From contig NZ_JXQV01000024.1 of NCBI RefSeq assembly GCF_000834635.1, positions 1 through 44,008 on the forward strand: a stretch of DNA of 44,008 nucleotides, given 5' to 3'. The first letter of the stretch is position 1; the number at the start of each line of letters is the position of its first letter. Made by a program: the position numbers and the translations under genes. The notes under the pieces are model-generated. The model did no database searches and was not told where the DNA came from. It saw nothing but the letters and a program-made list of their open reading frames with translations. Positions 33,317 to 42,762 of the stretch are shown here, in pieces. The DNA is from Agrobacterium tumefaciens. GTDB lineage: Bacteria > Pseudomonadota > Alphaproteobacteria > Rhizobiales > Rhizobiaceae.

Positions 33317-34726
33317 TTAAGCCGAGTAGTACATGTCGAATTCGACCGGGTGAGGGGTCATTTCGAAACGCATGACTTCGTGCATCTTCAGTTCGATGAA
33401 CGCATCGATCTGGTCGTCATCGAACACGCCGCCGGCTGTCAGGAACTTGCGATCCTTGTCGAGGCTGTCGAGAGCTTCACGCAGCGAGCCGCAAACCGTT
33501 GGAATCTTCTTCAGTTCCTTGGCTGGCAGGTCGTAGAGGTCCTTGTCCATAGGCTTGCCGGGATGGATCTTGTTCTTTATGCCATCGAGACCAGCCATCA
33601 GCATCGCGGCAAAGCCGAGATACGGGTTCTGGGCAGGGTCAGGGAATCGAACTTCGACGCGCTTTGCCTTCGGGTTGGAGCCGAATGGAATGCGGCAGGA
33701 TGCAGAGCGGTTGCGGGCGGAGTAGGCCAGCAACACAGGTGCTTCATAACCGGGAACCAGACGCTTATAGGAGTTGGTCGTCGGGTTGGTGAAGGCGTTG
33801 ATTGCCTTGGCATGCTTGATGATACCGCCGATGTAGTACAGGCAGGTTTCAGACAGGCCCGCATATTCGTCGCCAGCGAAGGTTGGCTTGCCACCCTTCC
33901 AGATGGACTGGTGAACGTGCATGCCGGAACCGTTATCGCCGAAGATTGGCTTTGGCATGAAGGTTGCGGTCTTGCCGTAAGCATTGGCGACCTGATGCAC
34001 GACATACTTGTAGATCTGCATCTTGTCGGCGCTGGAAACCATGGTGTCGAACTTCACGCCCAGCTCGTGCTGCGCGGACGCCACTTCGTGGTGGTGCTTT
34101 TCAACAACCACGCCCATTTCGCCGAGAACCGTCAGCATTTCAGAACGCATGTCCTGAAGGCTGTCGACTGGAGGAACCGGGAAGTAGCCGCCCTTGACGC
34201 GCGGACGGTGACCCAGGTTGCCTGTCTCATAGTCCGTATCGTCGTTGGAAGGCAGCTCGGACGAATCAAGCTTGAAGCCTGTATTGTATGGGTCGGCCTT
34301 GTACTTCACGTCGTCGAACACGAAGAATTCAGGCTCAGGACCCACGAAAACCGTGTCGCCGATACCGGATGCCTTGAGGTAGGCTTCGGCCTTCTTGGCT
34401 GTGCCGCGTGGGTCGCGGTTATAGGATTCGCCAGAGACCGGGTCGAGAATGTCGCAGATGATGACCATGGTGGACTGCGCGAAGAACGGGTCCATATGAA
34501 CCGTTCCCGTGTCAGGCATCAACACCATGTCTGACTCGTTGATGGCCTTCCAGCCACCGATCGAGGAGCCGTCGAACATGACGCCATCGGCAAACATGTC
34601 TTCGTCTACACAGGCGATGTCCATGGTAACATGGTGCAACTTCCCCTTGGGGTCGGTGAAGCGCAAGTCCACGAACTTGACGTCGTTGTCCTTGATTTGC
34701 TTAAGAATATCGTTTGGGGTCGTCAT
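33317..34726 (-). CDS. glnA: Glutamine synthetase, type I
   Basis: 469 residues, ATG at 34726 with AAGGA upstream. Dodecameric cytoplasmic enzyme that makes glutamine from glutamate and ammonia. Typical GSI-beta features: [50 protein letters not shown], and the adenylylation site at Tyr398 ([11 protein letters not shown]), so activity is switched by GlnE. Length matches GSI (about 469). Second gene of a glnB-glnA pair with a 65-base gap that holds a short CCCGG/CCGGG hairpin (34767-34781). Confidence 0.98.
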   Translation of the reverse strand: MTTPNDILKQIKDNDVKFVDLRFTDPKGKLHHVTMDIACVDEDMFADGVMFDGSSIGGWKAINESDMVLMPDTGTVHMDPFFAQSTMVIICDILDPVSGESYNRDPRGTAKKAEAYLKASGIGDTVFVGPEPEFFVFDDVKYKADPYNTGFKLDSSELPSNDDTDYETGNLGHRPRVKGGYFPVPPVDSLQDMRSEMLTVLGEMGVVVEKHHHEVASAQHELGVKFDTMVSSADKMQIYKYVVHQVANAYGKTATFMPKPIFGDNGSGMHVHQSIWKGGKPTFAGDEYAGLSETCLYYIGGIIKHAKAINAFTNPTTNSYKRLVPGYEAPVLLAYSARNRSASCRIPFGSNPKAKRVEVRFPDPAQNPYLGFAAMLMAGLDGIKNKIHPGKPMDKDLYDLPAKELKKIPTVCGSLREALDSLDKDRKFLTAGGVFDDDQIDAFIELKMHEVMRFEMTPHPVEFDMYYSA

Positions 34727-34766
34727 TGAAAACTTTTCCTTGAGTGTTTGGATAACAAGGTGAAGC

Positions 34767-34781
34767 CCCGGCTTTCCCGGG
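34767..34781 (-). promoter_or_regulatory. Short hairpin between glnB and glnA
   Basis: 5-bp stem CCCGG (34767-34771) / CCGGG (34777-34781) with a 5-base loop, in the 65-base gap. It could act as an RNA processing or partial termination point that sets the glnB:glnA ratio; no T-run follows. Confidence 0.4.
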
Positions 34782-34791
34782 TTCAGTCTTT

Positions 34792-35232
<441 letters not shown>

Positions 35233-35366
35233 TCAAAAAATGCTTGTCCAAGGTCAAAATCTGCCCTTCCTCACTGTTTTCTTGGGTGAAAATGGCGTTG
35301 TCTCGCAGAAATTTCGAGATTTTTTCACGTTTTTGTCAAAATTCGCACCTGTTACTTATGGGTAAA

Positions 35367-35379
35367 TGCACCATGTGCA
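35367..35379. promoter_or_regulatory. 13-bp palindrome upstream of glnB and nnr
   Basis: TGCAC-CAT-GTGCA: perfect 5-bp arms with a 3-base centre, about 164 bases upstream of the sigma-54 site, in the range of an enhancer. The half-sites are those of NtrC boxes, but NtrC dyads have a 7-base centre, so this may be a different site or a degenerate one. Confidence 0.4.
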
Positions 35380-35478
35380 ACGCTTAAATAATAGTCGTTT
35401 GCTTAATATTTGTGCGACTGAGTGTGCTTATTTTTGCGCCGGTTGCCTTTTGCGGATTTTTAAAGCGAATATGCGGGC

Positions 35479-36957
35479 ATGACGTCTTCACCCACCCATA
35501 TTTTGATCGACCCAGCCGCCATGTCGCAGATCGATGCGAGCGCGATAGACAGCGGCATTCCCATCTATGCGCTGATGAAGCGGGCCGGGCAGGCCGTTGC
35601 CGCTTGCGCCTTGAAACACTACCCGCAAGCGCAGCGTTTCATTGCGCTTTGTGGCACCGGCAACAATGGCGGTGACGGGTTTGTGGCCGCACGCGCTCTG
35701 AAGGCCTCAGGCGCCGAGGTCGTGCTTCACCTCTTGGGTGATGTTGGCAAGCTGAAGGGGGCGGCGAGGACAGCATTTGATGCGCTGGATATGTCGCCAC
35801 TGCCGCTTCACGCTTACCAGCCCATTGCAGGCGATGTGCTGATCGATGCGATCTTCGGTGCTGGCCTGTCGCGGGATGTGCCTGCCGAGGTCGCTTCCGT
35901 CATTGATGCTGTCGCGCAGGCATCCATTCCCGTCATTGCGGTTGATCTTCCCTCCGGCCTGTGTGGGCGGCGCGGCGTTGCGCTTGGTCGGGCGTTTCAG
36001 GCAGCGCGCACAATCACCTTCGTGGCACGCAAGCCGGGTCATGTTCTGATGCCCGGTCGGTCGCTCTGCGGAGATGTCGAGGTCTTCGACATTGGCATTC
36101 CCCACCGCATCGTCGAGGCGCATTCCCCATCCGTCGTTGAAAACCACCCGGCATTATGGGCCAGCGCCCTGACGAGGTCCGATGATGATACGCACAAGTT
36201 CAAGCGCGGGCATTTGACCGTCTTCTCCGGCCCGGCCCATGCCACAGGTGCCGCCCGCATGTCGGCCATGGCAGGCTTTCGGGCCGGTGCGGGCATCGTC
36301 AGTATCGCCGCACCACACGATGCGCTTGGCGTTCTCTCCGCGACACTGACCGCCGTGATGCTATCACCCGTCGAGACCGACGAGGAGCTTGAGGCGTGGA
36401 TGAGCGACAAGCGCCATGCCACCTATATTCTGGGCCCCGGCTTTGGCGATCTGGAGCGCGCGCGCCGCTTCGTTGCTGAGTTGAAACACAAGGCGCTGGT
36501 GCTGGATGCGGATGGCATCACAGCCTTCAAACAAGCGCCGGGAGAACTCTTCGAGCTCTTTGCGACAGATGCGCCGCGCATTCTGACGCCGCATGAAGGT
36601 GAGTTTGGGCGGTTGTTTCCCTCTATTGCCGCTGATGCGGCGTTGAGCAAGATCGAGAAGGCGCAGGCAGCAGCAGCGCTCAGCAACGCCGTTATTATCT
36701 ATAAGGGTGCGGATACGGTCATCGCAGCGCCGGATGGCCGTGCTGCCGTCAATACCAACGCGCCGTTCTATCTTGCGACAGCCGGGTCAGGGGATGTGCT
36801 GGCCGGAATTGCGGGTGGCTTGCTGGCACAGCAGGTTCCGGCGTTTGAAGCTGCGGCAGCGGCGGTGTGGCTGCACGGCGAGGCCGCGCAGCGTCTGGGT
36901 CCGGGCCTGACGGCGGAAGATCTGGCTTCCGCCGTGCGTCCGTTTCAGCCTCAGTGA
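35479..36957 (+). CDS. nnr: Bifunctional NAD(P)H-hydrate epimerase / ADP-dependent dehydratase
   Basis: 492 residues, ATG at 35479 with no clear ribosome site. Repairs damaged hydrated NADH and NADPH in the cytoplasm. N-terminal YjeF_N epimerase domain (about 10-220; CGTGNNGGDGFVAARAL) and C-terminal YjeF_C/carbohydrate-kinase-like dehydratase (about 230-490; KFKRGHLTVFSGP, YILGPGFGD, LTPHEGEFGRLF, NAPFYLATAGSGDVLAGIAGG). The fusion of both activities is the common bacterial form. Its last 7 bases overlap the convergent GlxA-type gene. Confidence 0.95.
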   Translation: MTSSPTHILIDPAAMSQIDASAIDSGIPIYALMKRAGQAVAACALKHYPQAQRFIALCGTGNNGGDGFVAARALKASGAEVVLHLLGDVGKLKGAARTAFDALDMSPLPLHAYQPIAGDVLIDAIFGAGLSRDVPAEVASVIDAVAQASIPVIAVDLPSGLCGRRGVALGRAFQAARTITFVARKPGHVLMPGRSLCGDVEVFDIGIPHRIVEAHSPSVVENHPALWASALTRSDDDTHKFKRGHLTVFSGPAHATGAARMSAMAGFRAGAGIVSIAAPHDALGVLSATLTAVMLSPVETDEELEAWMSDKRHATYILGPGFGDLERARRFVAELKHKALVLDADGITAFKQAPGELFELFATDAPRILTPHEGEFGRLFPSIAADAALSKIEKAQAAAALSNAVIIYKGADTVIAAPDGRAAVNTNAPFYLATAGSGDVLAGIAGGLLAQQVPAFEAAAAAVWLHGEAAQRLGPGLTAEDLASAVRPFQPQ

Positions 36958-37991
36958 ACCGGCTTGCTGTGGCTTCCAACGGTTGCCATGCGTGATGCGC
37001 TGACCACCAGCTTGCGCTCGGCGCGCTCCTGTTGCGGCGTGCGATTGTAGATTTCGCGATAACACTTGGAAAAATGTGATGCGGAGACGAAGCCGCACGC
37101 AACCGCAACTTCCACCACCGGCATGGCCGATTGCACGAGCAGATGGCGCGCGCGGTCCAGCCGTATCTCCAGATAGTAGCGGGCAGGGGATCGCCCCATT
37201 TCCTGCCGGAACAGCCGCTCGACCTGCCTGCGGGAAAGGTCGGCATCCTCTGCGATATCCAAGAGCGACAGCGGCTCTGACAGGTTGCTTTCCATGAGTT
37301 CGATGATCGATAGGACCTTGTCGTTCTGCACGCCCAGACGCGCGCGCAGCGGCAGGCGCTGGCGGTCATGCGGGTTGCGCACCCGGTCGGTCAGTTGCTG
37401 CTCACAAACCCGGTTCACAAGGTTCTCACCGAAATCCTGACCGATGAGGTTCAGCATCATGTCCAGAGACGCGGTGCCGCCCGCACAGGTGTAGATATTG
37501 CCATCCACCTCATAGAGATCGGCATAGACCTCCACCTGCGGAAAGGCTTCGGAAAAGCCCGGAAGGTTTTCCCAGTGGATCGCGCATCGCTTGCCATTCA
37601 GCAACCCTGCCTGGGCAAGCACATGCGCGCCGGTACAGAGACTGCCCACCGCAATGCCGCGATTATGGGCCTCGCGCAGCCAGGCATTCACCGACTTGTT
37701 GGAATATTGCTCGATATCGATGCCGGAACAGATCAGCACCATGTTCGGGCGGTTCTCACCGCTCACGGATTTGCGCTCTTCGGCCAGCGAGGTGTTCGCT
37801 TCCAGCGCAATGCCGCTGGAGGAGGCGACCTTTAATCCGTCGCTGGATGCGAGCCGCCACTCATAGGCCGCATAGCCCAGCATGCGATTGGCGATGCGCA
37901 ACGTTTCCACCGCAGCCGTAAACGGCAGCATGGTAAATTGAGGCACCATAAAAAAGACGACCGTGCGCTTCTTTGGAGGCGTTTTGCTCAT
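36951..37991 (-). CDS. GlxA/GbdR-type AraC family regulator
   Basis: 346 residues from ATG at 37991 (GGAGC upstream); a TTG directly before it is in frame. N-terminal class I glutamine-amidotransferase-like (DJ-1/PfpI) domain: FFMVPQFTMLPFTAAVETLRIANRM, LICSGIDIEQYSN, GSLCTGAHVLAQAGLLNGKRCAIHWENLPGF. C-terminal AraC helix-turn-helix pair (from about 220): LDIAEDADLSRRQVERLFRQEMG, VVEVAVACGFVSASHFSKCYREIYNRTP. The IHWENL stretch places it with GbdR-like regulators of quaternary-amine metabolism, but no such genes are nearby, so the target is unknown. An inverted repeat TCGCA-TT-TGCGA lies upstream. Confidence 0.88.
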   Translation of the reverse strand: MSKTPPKKRTVVFFMVPQFTMLPFTAAVETLRIANRMLGYAAYEWRLASSDGLKVASSSGIALEANTSLAEERKSVSGENRPNMVLICSGIDIEQYSNKSVNAWLREAHNRGIAVGSLCTGAHVLAQAGLLNGKRCAIHWENLPGFSEAFPQVEVYADLYEVDGNIYTCAGGTASLDMMLNLIGQDFGENLVNRVCEQQLTDRVRNPHDRQRLPLRARLGVQNDKVLSIIELMESNLSEPLSLLDIAEDADLSRRQVERLFRQEMGRSPARYYLEIRLDRARHLLVQSAMPVVEVAVACGFVSASHFSKCYREIYNRTPQQERAERKLVVSASRMATVGSHSKPVH

Positions 37992-38329
37992 CAAACCAAT
38001 GCTCCATTGCGGAAACGCAATTCCTCGCTGGGAATTGGTCTAGTGTATATCGCATTTGCGACACTCTCAGCGCAAGATGCGACGCGCATGTTTTGACGTT
38101 AAAAAAAGCTTCGCGCAGGGGGGCTTGGAGGGTCGCAGAAGGCAAAAGCTGCCAATGCAAATTAACGATCACTTAAAAAGTAATTTCGCATTTTATTAAT
38201 ATTGTTTTCAATTTTAGAGCGCAGCCTCTCACCACTATCTCCACGTCGCGCGTTCTGGTGATGTGACAAGGATGATCATGGGCAGCGGTGCTGCTGCTCC
38301 CATCCGGTGCTTTGAGCGGAGTATTGCGT
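37992..38329. other. Intergenic region between the GlxA-type regulator and the response regulator
   Basis: 338 bases, no gene supported. It holds an inverted repeat AATTCC/GGAATT near 38021-38037, a palindrome TCGCA-TT-TGCGA (38050-38061) that may be an operator of the GlxA-type gene, an AT-rich stretch (38175-38215) suited to a promoter of the response regulator, and a hairpin around ATGGGCAGC (38278-38286) and GCTGCTCCCAT (38293-38303) just before its ribosome site. Confidence 0.55.
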
Positions 38330-38758
38330 ATGTCTGAAGCTGGCTTGACCATTCTGGTCGTAGACGACGAACCGATCATTCGTTTGACCCTTGCTGATGC
38401 GCTGGAAGAAGCGGGCTACAGGGTTCTTGAAGCCTCAAACGTGTTGGAGGCCGTCGCCACGATTGGCAAGGTCACGGATATCTGCGCCATCGTGACCGAT
38501 ATCGATATGCCGGGCGGCCTTACAGGCATTGATCTGTTGCAGATGGTCAACAACTGTCAGAACCAGATTCCTGTTATTGTCACCTCTGGGGGACATGCGC
38601 TGGATACGCTTGACCTGCCTGAAAACACGCAATTTTTCAGCAAGCCTTACAATCTCGAAGACATTGTTCTTGCGCTACGAGCAACCATTGCTGCGAAGGC
38701 AAAGAGCAGAACCAACCTCGGCGTTCGCTGGAGCGGATTGCAGTTCGGCCAGCCGTAA
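38330..38758 (+). CDS. Single-domain response regulator
   Basis: 142 residues from ATG at 38330, with GGAG (38318-38321) 8 bases upstream. CheY-like receiver only: acidic pair Asp12/Asp13 (LVVDDEPIIR), phosphoacceptor Asp57 (AIVTDIDMPGG), Thr85 (VIVTSGG), Lys105 (FFSKPYN). No output domain, so it must signal by protein contact. No histidine kinase is adjacent. The output is unknown; single-domain regulators of this kind are frequent in Rhizobiaceae. Followed by a terminator. Confidence 0.92.
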   Translation: MSEAGLTILVVDDEPIIRLTLADALEEAGYRVLEASNVLEAVATIGKVTDICAIVTDIDMPGGLTGIDLLQMVNNCQNQIPVIVTSGGHALDTLDLPENTQFFSKPYNLEDIVLALRATIAAKAKSRTNLGVRWSGLQFGQP

Positions 38759-38760
38759 AA

Positions 38761-38788
38761 AAGACGCCGCTGTTTCCAGCGGCGTCTT
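38761..38788. terminator. Bidirectional terminator between response regulator and glgX
   Basis: Perfect 12-bp stem AAGACGCCGCTG (38761-38772) / CAGCGGCGTCTT (38777-38788), loop TTTC. The A-run before it gives a T-run on the minus strand, so it serves glgX; on the plus strand it follows the response regulator directly. Confidence 0.88.
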
Positions 38789-38807
38789 CGTATCTTGGGT
38801 CTAAATA

Positions 38808-40883
38808 TCAGGCGGCGCGCAAGAGCACGATGCTGCGGGCTTCGATCGTGTAGCTCTGCCCGTTGGCGATGCTGTTGGTGTCTGCATCCGGGTCCGCTGT
38901 TGTCAGCTCCGTCATCCAGCCATGTTCCGCGTCCGGCAGGTTGAACTCAACCGAGCCATCATGCGGGTTGAAGAGAACCAGCACATCGTCCCATTCATCC
39001 TGTGTCTCAACCGCGTCGCGGGATAGGCGCAGACCAAGAGTGGTTGAACCTGCGTCGTTCCACTGCTCTTCCGTCTGTTCGCCGCCGACCGGGTTCAGCC
39101 ACGTCACGATCATGCCATCCCGCCAGTTTTCGCGGCGCAGGATCGAGTGGGTCTGACGAAGCTCGATCAATCGGGCCGTGAACTTGCGCAGCGCCTCGGC
39201 GCTATCGGGCAGATTTTCCCAACGCACCCAGCTCAGTTCGCTGTCCTGGCAATAGCCATTGTTGTTGCCCATCTGGCTGCGGCCAAACTCGTCACCAGCC
39301 AGAAGCATGGGGGTGCCGTGGGACAGGAACAGCGTGGCGAGGAAGTTGCGCTTCTGGCGGTCACGCACAGCGATGATGTTCTCATCATCCGTCGGGCCTT
39401 CAACGCCATAGTTGAAGCTTCTGTTGTGGTCGTGGCCGTCCTTGTTGTCTTCGCCATTCGCATCATTGTGCTTCTCATTGTACGAAACAACATCGTTCAA
39501 CGTAAAGCCATCATGCGCGGTAATGAAGTTGACGCTGGACCACGGTCTGCGGCCACGCAGGTCGTAGACATCACCCGAACCCATGACGCGGGCTGCGAAA
39601 TCACCAGCGGTGCCGTCCTCGTCCTTCCAGTATTCACGAACAGTGTCGCGGTACTTGTCGTTCCATTCCGCCCAGCCGGGTGGGAAGCCACCGACCTGAT
39701 AGCCGCCGGGGCCGATGTCCCAGGGCTCGCCAACCAGTTTCAGACGCGACAGGACAGGGTCCTGGCCCACCGCATCGAAGAAGCCGCTGCGCTGGTCGAA
39801 TCCCTCAGGCTCGCGGCCGAGAATGGTGCCGAGATCGAAGCGGAAGCCATCGATGTGCATGTCGTCTGCCCAATAGCGCAGCGAGTCGGTCACCATCTGC
39901 AACACGCGGGGATGCGAGGTGTTAACGGTGTTTCCGGTGCCGGTATCGTTGATGTAATAGCGCGGCTGGTCCGGCATGGTGCGGTAGTAGGAGAAGTTGT
40001 CGATGCCCTTGAAGGACAAGGTCGGCCCAAGCTCGTTGCCTTCGGCGGTGTGATTATAGACCACGTCCAGAATGACCTCGATGCCGCCATCGTGGAATGC
40101 ACGCACCATATCGCGGAAGCCAGCCATGCCCTTGGGGCCGTAATAGCGGGATGCGGGAGAGAAGAAGCCGAGCGAGTTATAGCCCCAGAAGTTCTTCAGG
40201 CCCTTGTCCAGCAGGTGGGAATCATCGGGGAAGGAATGGATCGGCAAAAGTTCTACCGACGTGATGCCGAGGCTCTTGATGTAGTCAACGATCTGCTTGT
40301 CGCCCAGCCCCTCATAGGTGCCGCGTAGCTTCTCGGAGATACCGGGGTGAAGCTGGGTAAAGCCTTTGACGTGGGTCTCGTAGAAAATCGTCTTCGACCA
40401 CGGCACATTTGGCTTCGTGTCACCTGCCCAATCATAATCCGAGGGATCGATGACGCGGCACTTCGGCATTTTCGATGCGCTGTCGCTGTCGTTGAAGGAC
40501 AGGTCCTTGTCTTCCGCATCGAGAATGTAGCCGAACTGCTCTGAGCCCCACTCGATATCGCCAACGAGTTCACGCGCATAAGGGTCAACCAGAAGCTTGT
40601 TGGCGTTGAAGCGGTGGCCGTTCTCCGGGTCATAAGGGCCATGCACACGGTAGCCATAGAGCGCGCCGGGCTTCAGGCCGGGAATGTAGCCGTGCCAGAT
40701 TTCGTTTGTGAATTCCGGAAGCGTAATGCGCTCAATCTCGTTTTTGCCATCGGCGTCGAAGAGGCAAAGCTCTACTCGTTCAGCGTGGGCGCTGAAAATT
40801 GCGAAATTGACACCATCGCCGTCGAAATTCGCGCCAAGGCGGGTAAAATCGCCAGGCAAAATGGTGGAGCCGAACTGTGCCAT
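38808..40883 (-). CDS. glgX: Glycogen debranching enzyme GlgX
   Basis: 691 residues from ATG at 40883 (GAGGA upstream); the longer frame lacks a site. Hydrolyses alpha-1,6 branches of phosphorylase-trimmed glycogen. N-terminal CBM48 (LGANFDGDGVNFAIFSAHAERVELCLFD), then a GH13 barrel: VVYNHTAEGNE, catalytic nucleophile Asp350 in DGFRFDLGT, acid/base Glu in LVGEPWDIGPGGYQVG, third carboxylate in TAHDGFTLNDVVSYN. Full length. It stands alone, not in a glycogen cluster, so it may be a second copy besides one with glgBCA elsewhere. Confidence 0.95.
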   Translation of the reverse strand: MAQFGSTILPGDFTRLGANFDGDGVNFAIFSAHAERVELCLFDADGKNEIERITLPEFTNEIWHGYIPGLKPGALYGYRVHGPYDPENGHRFNANKLLVDPYARELVGDIEWGSEQFGYILDAEDKDLSFNDSDSASKMPKCRVIDPSDYDWAGDTKPNVPWSKTIFYETHVKGFTQLHPGISEKLRGTYEGLGDKQIVDYIKSLGITSVELLPIHSFPDDSHLLDKGLKNFWGYNSLGFFSPASRYYGPKGMAGFRDMVRAFHDGGIEVILDVVYNHTAEGNELGPTLSFKGIDNFSYYRTMPDQPRYYINDTGTGNTVNTSHPRVLQMVTDSLRYWADDMHIDGFRFDLGTILGREPEGFDQRSGFFDAVGQDPVLSRLKLVGEPWDIGPGGYQVGGFPPGWAEWNDKYRDTVREYWKDEDGTAGDFAARVMGSGDVYDLRGRRPWSSVNFITAHDGFTLNDVVSYNEKHNDANGEDNKDGHDHNRSFNYGVEGPTDDENIIAVRDRQKRNFLATLFLSHGTPMLLAGDEFGRSQMGNNNGYCQDSELSWVRWENLPDSAEALRKFTARLIELRQTHSILRRENWRDGMIVTWLNPVGGEQTEEQWNDAGSTTLGLRLSRDAVETQDEWDDVLVLFNPHDGSVEFNLPDAEHGWMTELTTADPDADTNSIANGQSYTIEARSIVLLRAA

Positions 40884-41007
40884 TGATATCCTCGTGCTTG
40901 TTTGGGGCCGAGGAGAATGTGGTGGTCTGGTATTTGTTCCGCACCGCAAAAAAATGGCTCGCCGAGATCATTCCCGCGAGCCATTCATTCATCGTTGAAA
41001 ACGGATG

Positions 41008-41223
41008 TTATCGGCTTATAATCCGCGTCTGCTTGGCGTCTGTGGCTGGCCATCCAATATCCTTGAGTGTGTCTGCGGGCAGGGCTTCCAGGGCGCGGCG
41101 CGACTGCACGCGGCTCCATGTGTTGTCCAGTTCCCGAACAAGCTCAGTCAGGCGTGCCAGCCTGCTGCGTATGAACAGCCTTGCCCTTGATGGGCCTGGG
41201 CCGTGGTCTATGATCATGGTCAT
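41008..41223 (-). CDS. DUF1127 family small protein
   Basis: 71 residues, ATG at 41223 with AAAGGA upstream. The C-terminal half has the DUF1127 pattern SRRALEALPADTLKDIGWP (in the family RRxLxxLxDxxLxDIGL). DUF1127 proteins are small, Arg-rich and abundant in Rhizobiales; several bind RNA or affect phosphate and carbon metabolism. Divergent from a LysR regulator with 227 bases between; in Brucella and Agrobacterium the LysR protein VtlR controls DUF1127 genes, so the arrangement may be regulatory. Confidence 0.85.
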   Translation of the reverse strand: MTMIIDHGPGPSRARLFIRSRLARLTELVRELDNTWSRVQSRRALEALPADTLKDIGWPATDAKQTRIISR

Positions 41224-41281
41224 TTCAAAATCCTTTCGTGCTCCATGTATGTTTCGACATCATCGATATGCGCTGCAATTC

Positions 41282-41311
41282 CACATCAATCAATTGAATG
41301 ATTATGATGTG
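41282..41311. promoter_or_regulatory. Dyad between DUF1127 and lysR genes, candidate LysR operator
   Basis: Left arm CACATCAATCA (41282-41292) and right arm TGATTATGATGTG (41299-41311), matching except for two extra bases in the right arm. It sits 60 bases before the DUF1127 start, in a divergent promoter region, where LysR proteins usually bind. Confidence 0.55.
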
Positions 41312-41371
41312 ATTGATCGTAAATCGTGATGCTTCCACGTTGCGAAGCGGTTGTTGTTTCCGCCCCTGTTT

Positions 41372-41400
41372 TTGACAATCCGAATTTATTGACATTCAAT
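41372..41400 (+). promoter_or_regulatory. Predicted sigma-70 promoter of the lysR gene
   Basis: TTGACA (41372-41377), 17-base spacer, TTCAAT (41395-41400), 50 bases before the start codon. The -35 is a perfect match, the -10 four of six. Confidence 0.5.
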
Positions 41401-41450
41401 CAAACGAAATGATATCGATCTATCGATCAGAAAAATTGAAGGCGTATGTC

Positions 41451-42347
41451 ATGACAGTTTCCTTCCGCCAGCCATTGCCACTGCTCGACAACGACATTTT
41501 GCGAACATTCGTCGCCATCGCGGAAACCGGCAATTTTTCAACTGCTGCCGAAGCTGTGTTTCGAACGCCCTCTGCCGTGTCCATGCAGATCAAGAAACTG
41601 GAAGAGCAACTCAAGACCACGCTGTTCCTGCGCGATGCGCGCTCCGTCACCCTCACGGCCCATGGCGAAACATTGCTGACCTATGCCCGGCGCATGATTG
41701 CCCTGTCCAACGAGGCCGTTGCCCGTTTCGTCATGCCGGAACTGTCAGGCGTTGTGCGCCTCGGCGCGCCGGAGGATATCGGAGAGCGCGGGTTGTTGCC
41801 CGGCATTCTCAAGCGTTTCGCCGAAGCCTTTCCCGCTATCATGGTCGATGTGGTGATCGATTCCAGTTCCCAGCTTTATCGGCGCATGGATGAGCAGCGG
41901 CTGGATATCGCGCTCGTCAACTGCGCGTCGCTGCCACTTCGCGATACCGGCGAAGTCCTGATGCGCGAGCGGCTTGTCTGGGCGGGTGCCAAGTGCGGTA
42001 CGGCGCATCTGCGCGAACCGATCCCGATTTCAATCTGGGAAGATGGCTGCATCTGGCGGTCCGAGGCAACATCATCGCTTGAGCGGCAAAACCGTGCCTA
42101 CCGCATCGCCTATCTCAGCGGGCACACGATGGCTCAGAAAGCGGCGATTGAAGCTGATCTTGCGGTCGCGCCTTTGCCGCGCTCCTATGTGCAGAACAAC
42201 ATGGTCATTCTGGGTGAGAAGGACGGCATGCCCGAGCTTGGCTGTTTCGATATCCGCCTGATTGTTGCCGACAAACCAACGCGTCCAGTGCAGGCCGTGG
42301 CGGATAGCATCCGCAATGCTTTCAAGGATCTCGCACAGCCTCTCTAA
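41451..42347 (+). CDS. LysR family transcriptional regulator (VtlR/LsrB-like)
   Basis: 298 residues from ATG at 41451 with GAAGG upstream; the frame extends to 41409 without a site. N-terminal winged helix-turn-helix (LRTFVAIAETGNFSTAAEAVFRTPSAVSMQIKKLEEQL, residues 17-54), then a LysR substrate-binding domain (about 98-295). Four cysteines (158, 182, 200, 265) in the effector domain could serve redox sensing. The sequence plan and its divergent DUF1127 neighbour resemble VtlR/LsrB, which regulates small RNAs, DUF1127 proteins and oxidative-stress or LPS genes in Brucella, Agrobacterium and Sinorhizobium. Orthology is inferred. Confidence 0.85.
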   Translation: MTVSFRQPLPLLDNDILRTFVAIAETGNFSTAAEAVFRTPSAVSMQIKKLEEQLKTTLFLRDARSVTLTAHGETLLTYARRMIALSNEAVARFVMPELSGVVRLGAPEDIGERGLLPGILKRFAEAFPAIMVDVVIDSSSQLYRRMDEQRLDIALVNCASLPLRDTGEVLMRERLVWAGAKCGTAHLREPIPISIWEDGCIWRSEATSSLERQNRAYRIAYLSGHTMAQKAAIEADLAVAPLPRSYVQNNMVILGEKDGMPELGCFDIRLIVADKPTRPVQAVADSIRNAFKDLAQPL

Positions 42348-42459
42348 TTGTTGAAATATTTTTATCGGCGCGTTGGAACCAGATTGTCTACGTCGCGTTA
42401 TCTGCCCGCTAATTCAATCGTTTTGTCGCTCATGCGCAGACATCCAGGGGAGTTTTAAT

Positions 42460-42621
42460 ATGTTCACACGTTTCGCCGCCACCACTGCCGCCGTCTTTGT
42501 AGCCCTCATCGCGCTGAGCTCTTGTGGCAACACCATCCGCGGCGTTGGCCAGGATGTTGCCGGCACTGTTGATGGCACACAGGCCGCAGGCCGCAGCGTT
42601 GATCGCGCAGCCAAGCGTTAA
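42460..42621 (+). CDS. Entericidin-like small lipoprotein
   Basis: 53 residues from ATG at 42460 with AGGGGAG just upstream. Signal peptide of type II: MFTRFAATTAAVFVALIALSSC, lipobox LSSC with Cys22, then a short helical peptide NTIRGVGQDVAGTVDGTQAAGRSVDRAAKR. This is the entericidin EcnA/EcnB plan (N-T-x-x-G-x-G-x-D). In E. coli these are a small toxin-antidote lipoprotein pair; in Rhizobiales single copies are common and their role is open. Followed by a terminator. Confidence 0.85.
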   Translation: MFTRFAATTAAVFVALIALSSCGNTIRGVGQDVAGTVDGTQAAGRSVDRAAKR

Positions 42622-42644
42622 TCCAATACTGCATATTATTTTTG

Positions 42645-42674
42645 AAAAGGCTGGCGCATTTGCCAGCCTTTTTT
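42645..42674 (+). terminator. Terminator after entericidin-like gene
   Basis: Perfect 11-bp stem AAAAGGCTGGC (42645-42655) / GCCAGCCTTTT (42662-42672), 6-base loop GCATTT, followed by more T. Confidence 0.92.
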
Positions 42675-42762
42675 GTTTCGGCAGCACGTCGCGGCTGCGG
42701 CGCCATACTCTGGTCTTCCTCCCTCTGCTAAGCAAGCAAATGAAGATTCTTGATGAGGACCT

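Noticed and set aside
39147..40328. 393-codon open frame on the plus strand inside glgX
   Set aside because: Antisense to the GH13 catalytic region; no domain and no ribosome site. Similar shadows lie opposite glnA (33350-34534) and mfd (23383-24459).
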